Assembly: GCF_033118175.1 (NCBI RefSeq)
Contig: NC_083693.1
Location: 25,119,981-25,183,980 of the forward strand
Source of the DNA: Dama dama
Lineage: Eukaryota > Chordata > Mammalia > Artiodactyla > Cervidae
Length of the DNA: 64,000 nucleotides
Direction of reading: 5' to 3'
Every line of letters starts with the position of its first letter. Within the stretch, counting starts at the first letter, position 1. Made by a program: the position numbers and the translations under genes. Shown here piece after piece: positions 46,565-58,374 of this stretch. The notes beneath the pieces were generated by a model that was not told where the DNA came from, did not search any database, and worked only from the letters and a program-made list of their open reading frames with translations.

Positions 46565-46975
46565 ATTGGATTTAATGCAGACTCATTAGTTGTGTGACCT
46601 CGTTGTTGTTTAGTTGCTAAGTTGTGTCCCACTCTTTGCGACCCCATGGACTTTAGTTCACCAGGCTCCTCTGTCCCTGAGATTGATGCTCCAGGCAAGA
46701 ATACTAGAGTGGGTTGCCATTTCCTTCTCCAGAGGATCTTCCTGACCCAGGGATCAAACCTGCGTCTCCTGCATTGGCAGGTGGATTTTTTACTACTGAG
46801 GCACCAGGGAAGCCCAGGTGACCTGATAAACCGACTAAAGCTCCATGGTACTTTTCTGCATCTGTAAAGTGGACAGAGACATTTCACACTTTAGCTTTTT
46901 ATGAAGAATAAACGAAATGGTACATGTGGGTGCACCTGGCCTACAGGAAGCACTCAGTAAATGTTATGAATAAAT
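46565..46975 (+). repeat. MIR SINE split by a Bov-tA SINE
   Basis: GACTCATTAGTTGTGTGACC lies left of the inserted SINE. TCTGCATCTGTAAAGTGGAC, then GGAAGCACTCAGTAAATGTT lie to the right, so the MIR resumes in order. GTGACCT is repeated on both sides as the likely target-site duplication. Confidence 0.75.
46602..46816 (-). repeat. Bov-tA SINE nested in MIR
   Basis: TTAGTTGCTAAGTTGTGTCC, CAGGCAAGAATACTAGAGTG and TACTGAGGCACCAGGGAAGC mark the element in reverse orientation. Confidence 0.93.
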
Positions 46976-48539
46976 CTTGCCCCCAGAAGACCTGTCCTAG
47001 AGGTTACATTATCCTATCACCACTTTTCCAGATGAAATCTGATCTGGCTGTCTGCCTTTCTTCCCTCCTTCCTTTTCTATCATCAAGCGGCTGGTAATTT
47101 TACTAAAATTTAACATTTGTGTGCCTGTTCCCTGAGACCTGTTTCCTGTGAGGCGCACAGGTTGGTGAAGGGATGTTTTTAAAGCTCTGTCTTACTCTCT
47201 TCCATCTTAATTGCTTCTTGCCACTGCCATCAGCTGGCTAGCGTTCAGGTTTCTTCTTGGGAAAGGCGAGAAAGGACTAAAGCAGAGGTACTGCCAGTGG
47301 AACTGCTGGTCGGCTGGTGGCTGCCCTCTAGGTCTTCCATTCCCCTTTACTCTTTGAACCTCCCTGCAGCCTCCAGAGCCGGGCGTGGAAGAAACGCCGG
47401 GGAGGGGGCCTCGGGCCTCACTCTCCTGGGTCAGCAGCACCTGATCAAACACCTAAACTGAAATGGAAAAGGAAATCCTCTGTGGGCGCAGTGCAGTTGC
47501 TGTGAATCCTTCTCGTCTTCCCTCAAATGCTCAGGTATTTTAAATGAAGCAGATTTAGTTTCAACAGACGAGTTGCTCAAGTGGAGGCTGTTGATAATAA
47601 AAAAAAAAACCAGTATAAATATTTTATCTGGATTTTAGTAAATTTTGCCACCAACAAGTTTGTAGCTCTTGATGACTGTTTTTAACTTAATGAAATCATA
47701 GATTAGTGAAAATTGATGACTCTGCTAGTCGTTTCCTTCCTTTTCATTTCATGTGAAAAGTGGAGGTGGAAAATATAATTATGCAAGAATACACTATATG
47801 TTTTCTACAACAGGTTTTGAGAGAACTTCTCAATTCCTTTTTCTTTCTCCACTGCACCCACATCCTATGAGTTATATGGCAAGTGATAAAGATTTGTTAG
47901 TCTCAGGCTGACCATATCAGACCAAAAAGGAACTTCAGATATGACACAGTGTCCAGCCCTTCTCACTCCCCAGTTCTGGAAACCCAAGAGTCAGTCTGAT
48001 TATCCCAGGGTGCTCAGTGAGATGTGACAAACCTAGGGATGGAAAGAACGTTTGATTTTCACCTTCTGCTCCTTGCAGAGACGAAATTGATCATTGGTGT
48101 GTCTTCGAGCCAGTGACATGCTACTGCTGTATGTTCAGACTTTGAGGTTACAAAACAAATGTTTCAGTGGCAGTAGACACCCCACCCTCGGACCACAGTG
48201 CTCACTGGCCTTTGTGTTCTGTTTGGGTCTTCAGTACACCCACTAGATGGTGTCCTGTCTCAGAAACTTTGCTATAGGGCTTCAGGTAGGGTTCTGCCCT
48301 CACTAAAAAGCACCCAAATAGCACTGACCCATAAGAACGCTTAAATAATTTGGATAAGGTGTTAGATAAATATTGAGGGAAAATTTAACTCATGAACAGA
48401 AACGCTGTAGTTAAAATAAAATTCAAAAAAATATTTTTATACTTTATTTTCTGGAATCTTTAATAAGATACATCAGGCCTGTGGTATGAACAGACTTTTA
48501 GCACTGGTTGCTTGTATTGAAGAATGTAGGCCTCTTTGT
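46976..48539. other. Long-intron sequence, nothing recognised
   Basis: AT-rich with an A run at about 47600-47609. No exon or named repeat was seen. Confidence 0.5.
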
Positions 48540-48650
48540 TTGAGTTTGAGTAAGATCCAGAAGTTGTTGATGGACAGGGAAGCCTGGTGTGCTGCAGTCC
48601 ATGTGGCCACAAAGAGTCGGACACCACTGAGCGACTGAACTGAACTGAGG
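48540..48650 (+). repeat. ART2A SINE fragment
   Basis: TGAGTTTGAGTAAGATCCAG, GACAGGGAAGCCTGGTGTGC and CTGAGCGACTGAACTGAACT are the 3' third of ART2A in forward orientation. Confidence 0.92.
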
Positions 48651-51600
48651 CCTCCTTGTTGTGGCTGGAATGTGGAGTGGAGGGCACAGAGAGAAGGGAG
48701 ATGTAAGTAATCTTGTGAATAATTACTCTTGTGAAAAGAGGTTGTAAATAATAAACATATTTTACTCTTTAAGTTCCCAAAATTAAAGGAAAAGAGACAT
48801 ATCCTCAAAACGAAGCTTCATAGGTCTCAGCTTTGGTTTGGATATAAAATGATTGGTTTCTGAGTTTCAAAATCCTAACAGAATAACTGCTCAGCAGTTC
48901 CAGATGTTTTTGATAAAAACTTGGAATTGTCAGATCAACAGCGAAAGCGCAGGACCACAGACTTTGTCTTCTGTGGCGAGTATCGAACAGATCCAGAGGG
49001 ACAGCAAAGCAGACTCATGTTCCCCACCCAGGGCATGTGTTCCCTACCCAGAGGATTTGTTCTCCAAGAAGGAACAGAACACGCAATTACAGTTCCAAAT
49101 CCTCTTAACATGTTTATGTGTACCGAACAACTAGGAAGTCTCAATTTCCAGCCTGCAGCGCAAAGCCAGCATCTCAGCAGAAATTCAAAAAACTGTCTCA
49201 AAACCATAACCTGGGCCATTTCAGACAGTTGTATTACTGTGAAACATTTCTTTTAAACTTCTCGAAGACAGAGATTTTGTTTTTTTGTTTCTTTTGTTTG
49301 CCTTTGTTGCAAGGCAGTTTAAGTGCAGATAACGCCGAATGTGGAGTATCTGTTCAATCAGTGTAGATTATCTGAATTGAAGTCAGTAGTTAGACAAGAC
49401 TGGGAATAGAAAGGCTGTATGGTGATTAAAGCATCTATGATCCCTAGGGAGAAGCCTGGGAACCTTGGAAGCAGGAAACATTTGATTCTAATTAAAACAG
49501 AAGGGAGCGGCAGTGGGGAATAAACCATGTTGAGGACAGAGGGGAGGCGGCTCTGTCTTTCTGTGGGGGAGGAGGGAGAGTTCTGAGTGACAGCTTGGTG
49601 AAAGTTCATACAGAAAAGATAATAAACCATCCATTTTTCCCTGCACCAAAACCTAAAGGATCTTTCCATTCGTGTCCTAGACCACATAGTTTTCAAAGTC
49701 GTCGTAAGTCGCCGGCCAGGTTCCCACCCTTTGGGTAAGCCTGAGTTAGAATTTTATTTACCGCTTTATACTCTCTCTCCAATCGTCTGTTTTCCATCGT
49801 CACTCTCATGAAAAGCAACATCTGGTTCAGTGTCCGCGTTGGTAGCGTCACAGTGCGATGCTCGCTGTGGGCGTATGGGGAAGGGGAGGGCCGGTCCACC
49901 CCACCCCGCGGATGAAACCGGGACGGACGGGCTGGAGGCTTTGAGCTGGCTGAGCCACAGCTGCCGCGTGTCCGGGGGAGCAGGGAGGTGCGTCCTAGTG
50001 GGGTTCGCTGCCTCACTCTCCTCTGAGCTGGTCAGCCACTTGACGGCCTGGCCAGAGGACATGGTGACTCACCGGCCCATCTCTGCCTCTTTTATTGCTC
50101 CTGGAAAGCCTCCCCATCAGCTCTCTTGGTGACACTGATGGAAACTTCAGTATTAAATCTCTTCTCCTCTGGCTTGTGGCGTTGGACCCCCCTCACCCAC
50201 ACTGGCAAGGCCAAGCCAAGGACTCCTCCTGTGGCCCCTTGAGGGGAACGTCCGCAGCCTGACGCTCCTGGAAGGAGAACATCCTTTCAGTTTTTCCATC
50301 TCCACTCTCCCCCCACCCCACCCCCTGTGTCGTCCTCAGTTCTTTCTCTTCTTTCCCCCCCAAATTGTTTCTGACACCAGCGAGAAGACGAATTCTGGAG
50401 CGGGTCTGCCCCTGACGATGATGGCTAGGGTGGGGCGGGAGAGCTCCCGGGTGGCAAGAGAGCGGGCTTGTGGAGCGATGGAGCCCCACGCGGGCTCAGT
50501 CACGGGAGCGGGAGAAGTCCCCGCCAGGGGCTCCTCTTGGTCCCACGCAGTGCGGCTGACACCGATTCCTTCTCCTCCTCTCCTCTTCAGGCGTCTTCAA
50601 AGCACTGCTCCTCCCTGCCCACTCCTCATCACTCCCTCCCTCTCCGCAAAAACATAAAGAGAGAAAAACCTAACTGACCTCTTGATCTCTAAGCCTTGCC
50701 TGCCACTTCCGTAAGCCCTTGTGGATCCTGAGACTTGTCCCCGGAAGTCTCAGGCTAGCATTTTTCTCACGTTAAATCACTGGTTTGCATCTGGCAGGGC
50801 GCTGCAGCGCGCGCCCGGGGTAGTGGCCGCGTCCCTGACTTTGTGGGACCGAGACGCTTGTGGCGCTCGCCTGCGGTGTGCAGGATGGCAGCCCCCCGCC
50901 CTGTCCCCACGCCGCCCCGACCTCAGCCCGGGGCGCGTCTGGGGTGCCCCACAGAGCCTTTTTCATGGGAAGCAGCGTGAGAGGAGGAGGAGGAGGAAGC
51001 CGGCGGGAAAAGGAAGCCTTGTTTTTCTCCTCTTCGTCTGGGGATGAATCATGTTCCCAGCACCGCCTTTAGGTTTTCAAGCCTCGGAGGTTGCTGGTGC
51101 TGAGGAAAGGGCCAGCAGTGACGTTCCTGAGGGAGGGAGGGAGGGAGGGAAGAGGGGCCCGCGCCCCAAAAGGGAGGGAGCACGGGGGAGGAGTGGTCTT
51201 TTTTTTTCCTTCCTGCTTTCACTCCGCTGTCATTAGATCTTTTCAACTGAAATCAGAACCAAGCCCTACTGCCTGGCGGGCAAGAGGCTGACTAGAGACT
51301 CTTTCTCTGAACAGAATCTCAGAATTTCAGCCTGCCTGCTTGCTTTTTTTTTTTTTTTTTTTGCTGTGAAGGAAATACTGCTTTTCCTTGCTTTTGTGTT
51401 TTTAAGCAAGAAGAGGTGTTCATGAGAAAATTTTGTCCCGCCATCCCTGCGAAGTAGAGCTGTCTTCTCTTCTCCTCTGCTTGTCTTTTCCCAACAAGGT
51501 ACATACTGGATTTTTCCTTGCCTGTTCTGGGCTGTTCCCCGCCACGTGCGTCGGCCGGCATGCATAGCCCGTTAAGCCTTCATTTTTCTCCTGGAGTTAT

Positions 51601-51936
51601 CGCCCGTGATGGAAACAGTCTGTGCTTCTCTCTCCGTCGAGATCTGACTAAAGTATAGCATCAAGGGGCATTTACTGTGGATACTGCGAGTTGTGCGTGC
51701 ATCACCCCGGGGCTCAGGCACTGCCAGGAAGTTCTCCATCCCATGAGGGACTTGGGCTTCTGTGTGGTTTGACCCCCTCGAGGTTTTCTTCATAGAGGAG
51801 TCCAGACGGCAGAAACCCCGGCCAGCTCCCCGCGAGAGGTTCAGACCTGGGGGCTTGCAGGCGCACCCTGACCCCCACCCCAGGTTACAGTGGGTCCCTC
51901 CTGCATCTCGTGTCCTCTCTTCTGCGTTTGGACAAA
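48651..51936. other. GC-rich transposon-free intron block upstream of the candidate first exon
   Basis: No SINE or LINE was recognised from the end of the ART2A fragment near 48650 to the candidate exon at 51937. In flanking intron a retroposon occurs every 1-3 kb. GC-rich stretches lie at about 49.85-50.05, 50.40-50.56 and 50.80-51.20 kb. A GGGA run is at 51125-51150 and a T run at 51343-51362. Short frames such as the one near 48921-49256 have no splice context or homology I can name. Confidence 0.5.
50796..50970 (+). promoter_or_regulatory. CpG-dense patch, candidate internal promoter
   Basis: About 19 CpG dinucleotides were counted by hand in roughly 160 bases, including CGCGCG at about 50810. 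The surrounding introns have almost none. It lies about 1 kb upstream of the candidate alternative first exon at 51937 and inside a block without recognisable retroposons. No TATA box was identified, and GC-rich promoters often lack one. The direction is inferred from AKAP13. Confidence 0.4.
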
Positions 51937-52017
51937 ATGTATGAACGGCACAAGAGGCGCTACAGCCTGTGCGACATCTCCAAGGTGGACAGGACCGTGG
52001 ACGTGGTACTGCTGAAG
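51937..52017 (+). CDS. Candidate alternative first coding exon of AKAP13 (short isoform)
   Basis: An ATG with adenine at -3 opens a 27-codon frame that runs directly into a strong donor, AAG|GTAAGG. The peptide begins MYERHKRRYSLCDISK and ends VDVVLLK. It is basic at the start and contains R-R-Y-S, which fits the PKA consensus R-R-x-S. The frame ends in phase 0, the same as AKAP13 exon 8, so it could join the exon that normally follows exon 8 without a frameshift. If it were instead an internal cassette, the two visible upstream AG acceptors (ending at 51883 and 51890) would give exons that shift the frame after exon 8, so a first exon is the better reading. It sits in a transposon-free GC-rich block, about 1 kb downstream of a CpG-dense patch. 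I do not firmly recognise the peptide, and a chance frame remains possible. Confidence 0.5.
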
Positions 52018-53332
52018 GTAAGGGGCCTCGCCGCAGCCTCTTTCTGGCTCTGTATCCAACAGCTGGGTCCCTGGCCACCCTGTATTGGGAGAAAAGCTGA
52101 GAGGTGTATATGTGTGTACGTCTACACTGGGGATTGTGGAGTTGGGTTGGTGATCTTAAGGCTCCTAGCAGAATATCTGACCAGAAACAATGGAGATTTA
52201 AGAATCATCAAGTCACTTAGGTTTCAGCGTCATTTTACTTGCTTTAAAATGGATTCTTCTGCCCAAGAGGACCTCCTACTCTTGTAAATCACAAGTGGAG
52301 AAGTTCACCATCCGCTGCTCTTTCCCAGAGAGGTCTGTGTCCCTCTGCCCCCATCGTTCCCGCCCCGGGGCCCCCTCTGTAGAGGCATCATTATCTGTCA
52401 GTCTCTCCCCTTCTGCCTCTGTCTCCTAGTCTGTCTTTGCCTGACTCTTTTTTTTTTTTTTTTCTCTCGGCTGTTTCTGCTGTCTGTACTCACAACTCTT
52501 GGGGGAAAGACAGTACTTATTTCCTTTGGAAAGATCTCCACTCAGTCTGTTTATCAAGGTGGCACAGTGGCCATTTTGGCTTGGTTTGACTGCTTTACAG
52601 GTCTCGCCTCTGTCTGTTAATTGCTGTGTTTGTTTTCTCCGGTTAGTGATGCTGGCTGTCTCTGGCAGGATGGGGGCGGGGCCTCTGGACAGCTAATTGC
52701 TCACAGAAGGCATCCTTGGGTCTAAAATTAGTAAGAACTCCTCCAGCCATAAGGTGGGAGTCTGGGAATGTTGGATGACTCTGGGAGCACTTTTTGGAAG
52801 TTTAGCCATCTTCTGGCAAAGGCAGGGGAAACTGGAAGCCAGCCAAGTGCTTCAGAGTTGCCAGAGAAGCTCAGTACCTGAGCTGACGAGGGTGTGGAGC
52901 CGGGGGCATGCAGGCACAGTGGGAATGTATTGACCCGGTCCAGGAGGTAGGGGAGCTCTTGCATTGATTGATCAGTTCAGTTTATTACTTGAGACTCCCT
53001 CATTTTTTCCACTGATCCATTGAGGCCAAGCATGGCTCAGAAAGCTAGACACAGATGCCAGTGAACTGGCTGGGTGGCGGGGTTGTGACTGTAGAGAACC
53101 GCTGTCTGTCTCTCCATAGCCTCCATCAGCTGGCGCTCTGACTTGCCAGGGCGAGGCTCAGAGCAGTGGGCAACCTGGCATTTTGAACTTGATCCAAGAT
53201 CTTATTCATCTTATTTCTCTGAAATGTGAGCTCCGCTGTGAAATCACAGTGATGTTTGTTTGTTTTTGTCCTCCTTTGTCTGGAAGAGTATAGCTGTCAG
53301 GACCTATACGTGCTTGACTCTTTATGATGTCG
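52018..53332. other. Intron sequence after the candidate alternative exon
   Basis: It begins GTAAGGGGCC. It has a T run at 52448-52463 and no retroposon until 53333. The open frame of the candidate exon continues to about 52287 but shows no further coding features. Confidence 0.5.
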
Positions 53333-53545
53333 GGCTTCCCAGGTGGCGCTAGTGGTGAAGAACCACCTGCCAGTGTAGGAGACGTGAAAGACGAGTGTTC
53401 GATCCCTGTGTTGGGAAGATCCTCTGGAGGAGGAGATCGTAACCCACTCAAGTATTCTTGCATGGAGAATCCCATGGACAGAGGAGCCTGGCAGGCTACA
53501 GTCTAATGGTCACACAGAGTCGGACATGACTGAGCACTTTGCATG
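53333..53545 (+). repeat. Bov-tA SINE
   Basis: GGCTTCCCAGGTGGCGCTAG forms the head, GGACAGAGGAGCCTGGCAGG the body, and GAGTCGGACATGACTGAGCA the end. Confidence 0.95.
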
Positions 53546-54196
53546 CTTTATGATGTTCCCTGTCTGGGGAAAGAAAGGAAAGAGGGGAGGGAGGATAGAA
53601 AATCTCAGTATCACAGGAATGTGGTACATTTAAAACCGTGCTGAAATACGTAATACTCTCCACTCTCACAGGGCATGAAAGCCCTTAGTAGCGGAGCTAA
53701 CTCAGCACAGGCTTACTGCCTTCGTAGATGCTGTTTTACGGTTTTAACAGAACACTTTTATATACGTTCATTTGAGTCGATTGGTCAGGCAGCAGTGGTC
53801 CCCACACCCCTACCCCGGACTCCTTTTCTTAGGAAGAGTTTGAGGCATCTCCTGAGCCCGGCTGAGGAACGTGAAAGACTTGAGTGATGTGATGTGTTTT
53901 TGTTTTTTTTTTTTTCCCCCACAAGGCCACAGCACATAAAGGACATAGTTAGTTTTCTTTCTCTTGCTCTCTCTGTTTTTTGGATGTGCCTGTATTTGTA
54001 TTCTTTTTTCTTTTCTTTTCTTTTTTTTGCACCATACTGCCTTTACATAACCAGAGTTTCAGTAGAAGAAACTTCACTTCTCAGAAAGCAGGCATTTATT
54101 ACAAATAAGGAAGATGAGGTGGGCAACTTTGGTGCTGATTCTTTGCTTTGAAGACAGAGAAGGTCACGTCACTGGGAGATCTACATGAAAACAGTA

Positions 54197-54560
54197 TTAA
54201 TGACTTGTTCAGTGTCAGGCGTGGTGCTCTGTCCAAGGGGCACTGGGTCTCCAAAGTTCCTGTATTGCTTAAAGACAGGCAACAGACAAACAGAAAGTAC
54301 ACGTTACTGTAAGTGACTTGATAGAAATAAACAGTGTGCACTATAAGAAGTGATAGGAAGTCATTTCAGGTAGATCATTCTGAGGTTCTGACATTTAAAA
54401 AACTGGTCTCCCGAGAATTAGAAGACGCCAGCGCTGCCCCTAGGGAAGGCGTTCTAGGAAGGATTGGCAGAGACCCTGGGGCGGGGAGGGATGGGGAAGG
54501 CCGTGGTGATGCGAGAGCACTGGTCAGGCCGGGCCTGGAAGAGCTAGGCCTCGACCCATC
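54197..54560 (+). repeat. L2-like LINE fragment
   Basis: GTGTCAGGCGTGGTGCTCTG, GACAGGCAACAGACAAACAG and GGGAAGGCGTTCTAGGAAGG follow a familiar L2-type 3' order. Divergence is high. Confidence 0.4.
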
Positions 54561-56052
54561 GTGAGGGGTCTGCTTTGCTGGGGTATCTTACTTCTCAGCT
54601 TACGTTTTCAAAAGATCATTCTGGCACGTGGGAGTCTCTTAGGCTGCCATTATGGTAGGCCAGGTGTGATGGAATGGCTCTGTGGTCTCCAGCGGGCAGG
54701 CACTAAATCTTTACATCCCTAGTATTCGTTTCATCTTATGGGGAAAAACATTTTTGGATAGTTGGTAATTTTCTCACAGTTCATCCTAGGTAATAGGATA
54801 CAACCCAGACGTAATTCTTTTCAAAGCTCATGTTCTTTCTTAGTCCCCTAGACTTCTTCTTTGAGTTGGCCAACACTTTTATTTCATGAATGTGTGTATC
54901 TGTATCTATATGTATCTTTAAAAGTTTTAACTGCTATGACTTTTTCAGTATGAAAAGTTGATCTCATTCACTTCTTTCCCGGTGTGGGGATTCCTTCTAT
55001 AGCACTTTGAATTCAGATGTGAACCCACCATTTTTAGCAGCCTTTCCCCCACAACTTTTTTCTTTTTTTAATTCATTCAGAAGTGGCCTCCTCACTTATC
55101 TTCCATTTTGAATTTCAGTTTTTTTAAATCAGTGTTTTTAAAAATATATTATAATGGATGTATGTGCTACTTGAGTTCCCAAGTGGCCATGTACTATGTT
55201 CCAGTGGAAGATTATTTTTTTTTTTTAAATACCAAGGAGTTTGTAAGTTTTTTTTGTCTATTCATTATGTCTAAGCACTCAAAACAGTGTCCCTAATTCA
55301 TGTTAAATGCTCAATAAGTTTTGTTTGTTGAATGAGTTAATCTGTTAAGATTTGTAAGCATGGATTCATAAAGCATCATGGTGTGCCAGCTGTGCTTAAT
55401 GTGCTGGGATGTTTGGGGTAAAGAACAGAGAGATGAGTGAGTTGTGACAGTCATCACAAGATTTGGACCATGACCCTGTCCTTCTGGTATCATAACATTT
55501 ACAACTCCATTCCTTCCCACTGGCATCCAAATAATTCACTGTGAATTAACTTGAAAATCTTATCCTCTGTTATATGCCCCTCCTTTCTGAGACTTACTCT
55601 GCATTCTGACCCATTCCCTTTGTCAGTTCTGTTCAGTGACTTTCATGGGAGCTCTTCTGCATCAAAGCCTTCCCTTGGGATTTTTCCCAAGGCTGGGTAC
55701 ACCAGTCTTTATCCTCACATCAGCTGTTGCTTCCCATCATCAAACCCAATAGATGCTGAAGTCTTAGCTCCTTCTTGAATTTTTTTTTCTAATAATAAAG
55801 TAGGTTAATATAGTATTCTTGGCTCTGCCATCCCAGTACACACATACATACATGTCACTCCTCACAGTATCCCGCAGTGCCTGTGTGACTTCTGGCTTCT
55901 TACGGTAGGTAAATGGTTAGTAACTATGAATCGTGTGCACAGAGTGGGATAAGGAAGAATTTGAATCATTGGCAGACACCCTTTGGTATCAACAGGCCCA
56001 TTTTCTTCAGCCAGCATCTTTCAAAGGCCTAGTTTTGTGTCATTTTGTTTGG
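54561..56052. other. Long-intron sequence with a MIR/L2-like end
   Basis: TTAAATGCTCAATAAGTTTT with TTGTTGAATGAG at 55304-55336 looks like the 3' end of a MIR or L2. The rest is AT-rich and unassigned. Confidence 0.45.
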
Positions 56053-56276
56053 GGGCTGCACTGGGTCTTTGCAGGAAGAGAGCTCCCATTGGCGTGCGGG
56101 ATTCTGTAGTTGTGGCGAGTGGGCTCCGTAGTTTGCAGCAGGGCGGCTCAGTAGCTCTGGCACCTTAGCTGCCCCTCCGAGTGTGGGAATCTTAGTTCCC
56201 TGACCAGGGATGGAACCCCAGTCCCTTCCATTGGAAGGTGGACTCTTAACCACTAGACTACCAGGGAAGTCCCTCT
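56053..56276 (-). repeat. CHR-type (cetartiodactyl) SINE
   Basis: GGGGGCTGCACTGGGTCTTT, TTCCCTGACCAGGGATGGAA and ACTAGACTACCAGGGAAGTC mark body and head in reverse orientation. Confidence 0.85.
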
Positions 56277-58374
56277 AAAGCCTATACAAGTTGGTGAGAG
56301 GAGCCTTTGTCTTCACACAGTTCGGTAGCTAACTCATGATCACATTAAGAGACTGTTCAAAGAGAAAGACAAAGCACTTTGGAAATGTAGTGTCTTCTTC
56401 AAAGACAAAGAAGTCAGAATCCTAGTTCAGCTACTGACTTTAATCCAGGGACCATTTCCATTTCACTAGTTTTATTACTTTGGGTACTTGCAAAAATATT
56501 GCCTATTAGTAACAACAGGATTCTTCCTGCTGCTGACGATTTACTGACAGCATACTTTGTAACTAGTAAGTCAGAGTAGCAGATGGATGGTGAAAACATT
56601 TGCAACCCTGTTTTGTGGACACTGAGTGACGTGTGTAAGGAGGACGACGACCTCCTCCCCTCCGTGATGCTCAGGCAGGCCACCTGGCCTCATTGGTGAG
56701 CGCGCAGGAGTAGTTTGTCTGTAAGCCCAGTGTCACCTTCCAGGAAATACACATCCTTTAACAAGTTTACTTGCTCAAAGACACTTCCATGCTGCTTTAA
56801 ACAAAAGATGTTAGGAGGCAAAAGACGACTGAAGGCAGCTCTGCCTGTCTGCTCAGTTAGAGTCTGGTTCCCTGAAAAGACTTTTGACTCAAGTGTTGGC
56901 TGCCCTGTCCGGATGGTGGGGTTTCTGCTTCCTTTTGTTCAGCCTTGTAACTCCAGCTACATCTCCTGAGACATTTGCAGAGGAAGTAAGTACAGGCAGT
57001 GACTGGGAAGGCTGGGTGTAACCATGAACTGTCTTATTAGGATGTTCAAATATAAACAGTAGCAGAAACACTGCCAAAAACAAGGCAGTTCCCTCTCCAC
57101 TGAAAATATGTACAGCTCTATTTTCAGACTGATGGGAACACAGTTTAGGTGTGGTTTAGATCATGCCAAGGAACCCAAGGCTTCAAGACAGGCATGGAAA
57201 AGTTACCAGGATGGTCAACATTTTTTCTGAATTAACTTCTCCCATCCCTTGTTCCATATGCACTGTAACTCACCAGAACTTTGGATGCTCGGTACCTGTA
57301 ATGTCCACAATCTGATTGCCGTGGAGATACAACATGGACAGAGGACTAAGTTTGTTTTTTAACTAAAGAATTGCAAATAGAGTCAGAGCCAGAAAGTGGT
57401 TTTGGGTGGCTTATTCCCCCAGAAGATGTGGATATTTAATGGCACGGTCTCTGTTTTCCTCATTTCCAACTGCTTGCTAAACAAAATTTCAGAGTCATTT
57501 TGATCTACTCCTTCTCCTACCCATTTAATCAGTTGCCAGTCTTGTATTTTGCTACTAGTTCAAAGATTCCATAGAGCAACACCTGGGTAAAGGGCCTTAT
57601 TATTGTTAGTTATTATCTTTGTTTTCCTCCTTAGCTCAAATTATTAGCAATCTCAACACTGTTGTCTCTTTCTAGTGCATCTCCTAATTCTGCTGGCCAT
57701 CAGAATTTCCTGCCAAACCTAGTCTCAAGATGGCTAAGAAGAGTGTCAGTGGTACAGAGAACCAGTCTGTCATCCAGTAATGTAGAAACCTGGGTCTTAG
57801 AGGTCACCTTTTGGAAAAGAGACTACCATGAGAAGAGATGTGTTACCCTGAGTATAATCAGGGCCTGGCATTTTCTCTGGTCTGTAGCAAGCACTCTGAA
57901 AACGCTCCAGAGGAGCCACGTTGGGTGTGTGGCCTTTAAGTTATCTCACTGTGTGAGTGAGAAACAGTGGAGTTGTTGACAAATAGACCAAAGATGAAGG
58001 CGTGATTTATTGGTCGCGCTGATAAACCTGTTTCTGAAAGCAGGCGGGAGGAGGGGGAAAGGTTTTGTGATCAGCCTCTGCCTCCTGGGCGGCTTACTTG
58101 CACACGCTCAGCGCGGTATTGGTCACACGTGAGTATGGGCTGCTCGCCGCTGCTGTCCCTGTGTGCAGGGTGTGGTCGGAAACGCTGATGCTGGTTTTGA
58201 CCTTCTTTCCACACTCTGTCTGCAGACTCTGTCCTCTGGCTAATGGCGCTGACCACGACTGGTGGCATCTGGCCCGGATCACCAGCTCTCCCTCCAGCTG
58301 TGGGCCGCCTGACCGCTTTTCTCTAAACACACTCGCTTCTCTGGAACCGCCGCACACTCACTCTGTTTTTGTTG
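56277..58374. other. Long-intron sequence, nothing recognised
   Basis: No splice-bounded coding segment and no repeat I can name with confidence. Confidence 0.5.

Noticed and set aside
48921..49256. 111-codon frame (SDQQRKRRTTDFVF...) as an extra exon
   Set aside because: It needs a non-ATG start, has no convincing acceptor/donor pair, and I cannot match it to AKAP13.
51884..52017. Reading the 52-kb exon as an internal cassette exon
   Set aside because: Acceptors ending at 51883 or 51890 would put the R-R-Y-S frame out of phase with exon 8, which ends in phase 0. The first-exon model needs no such mismatch.
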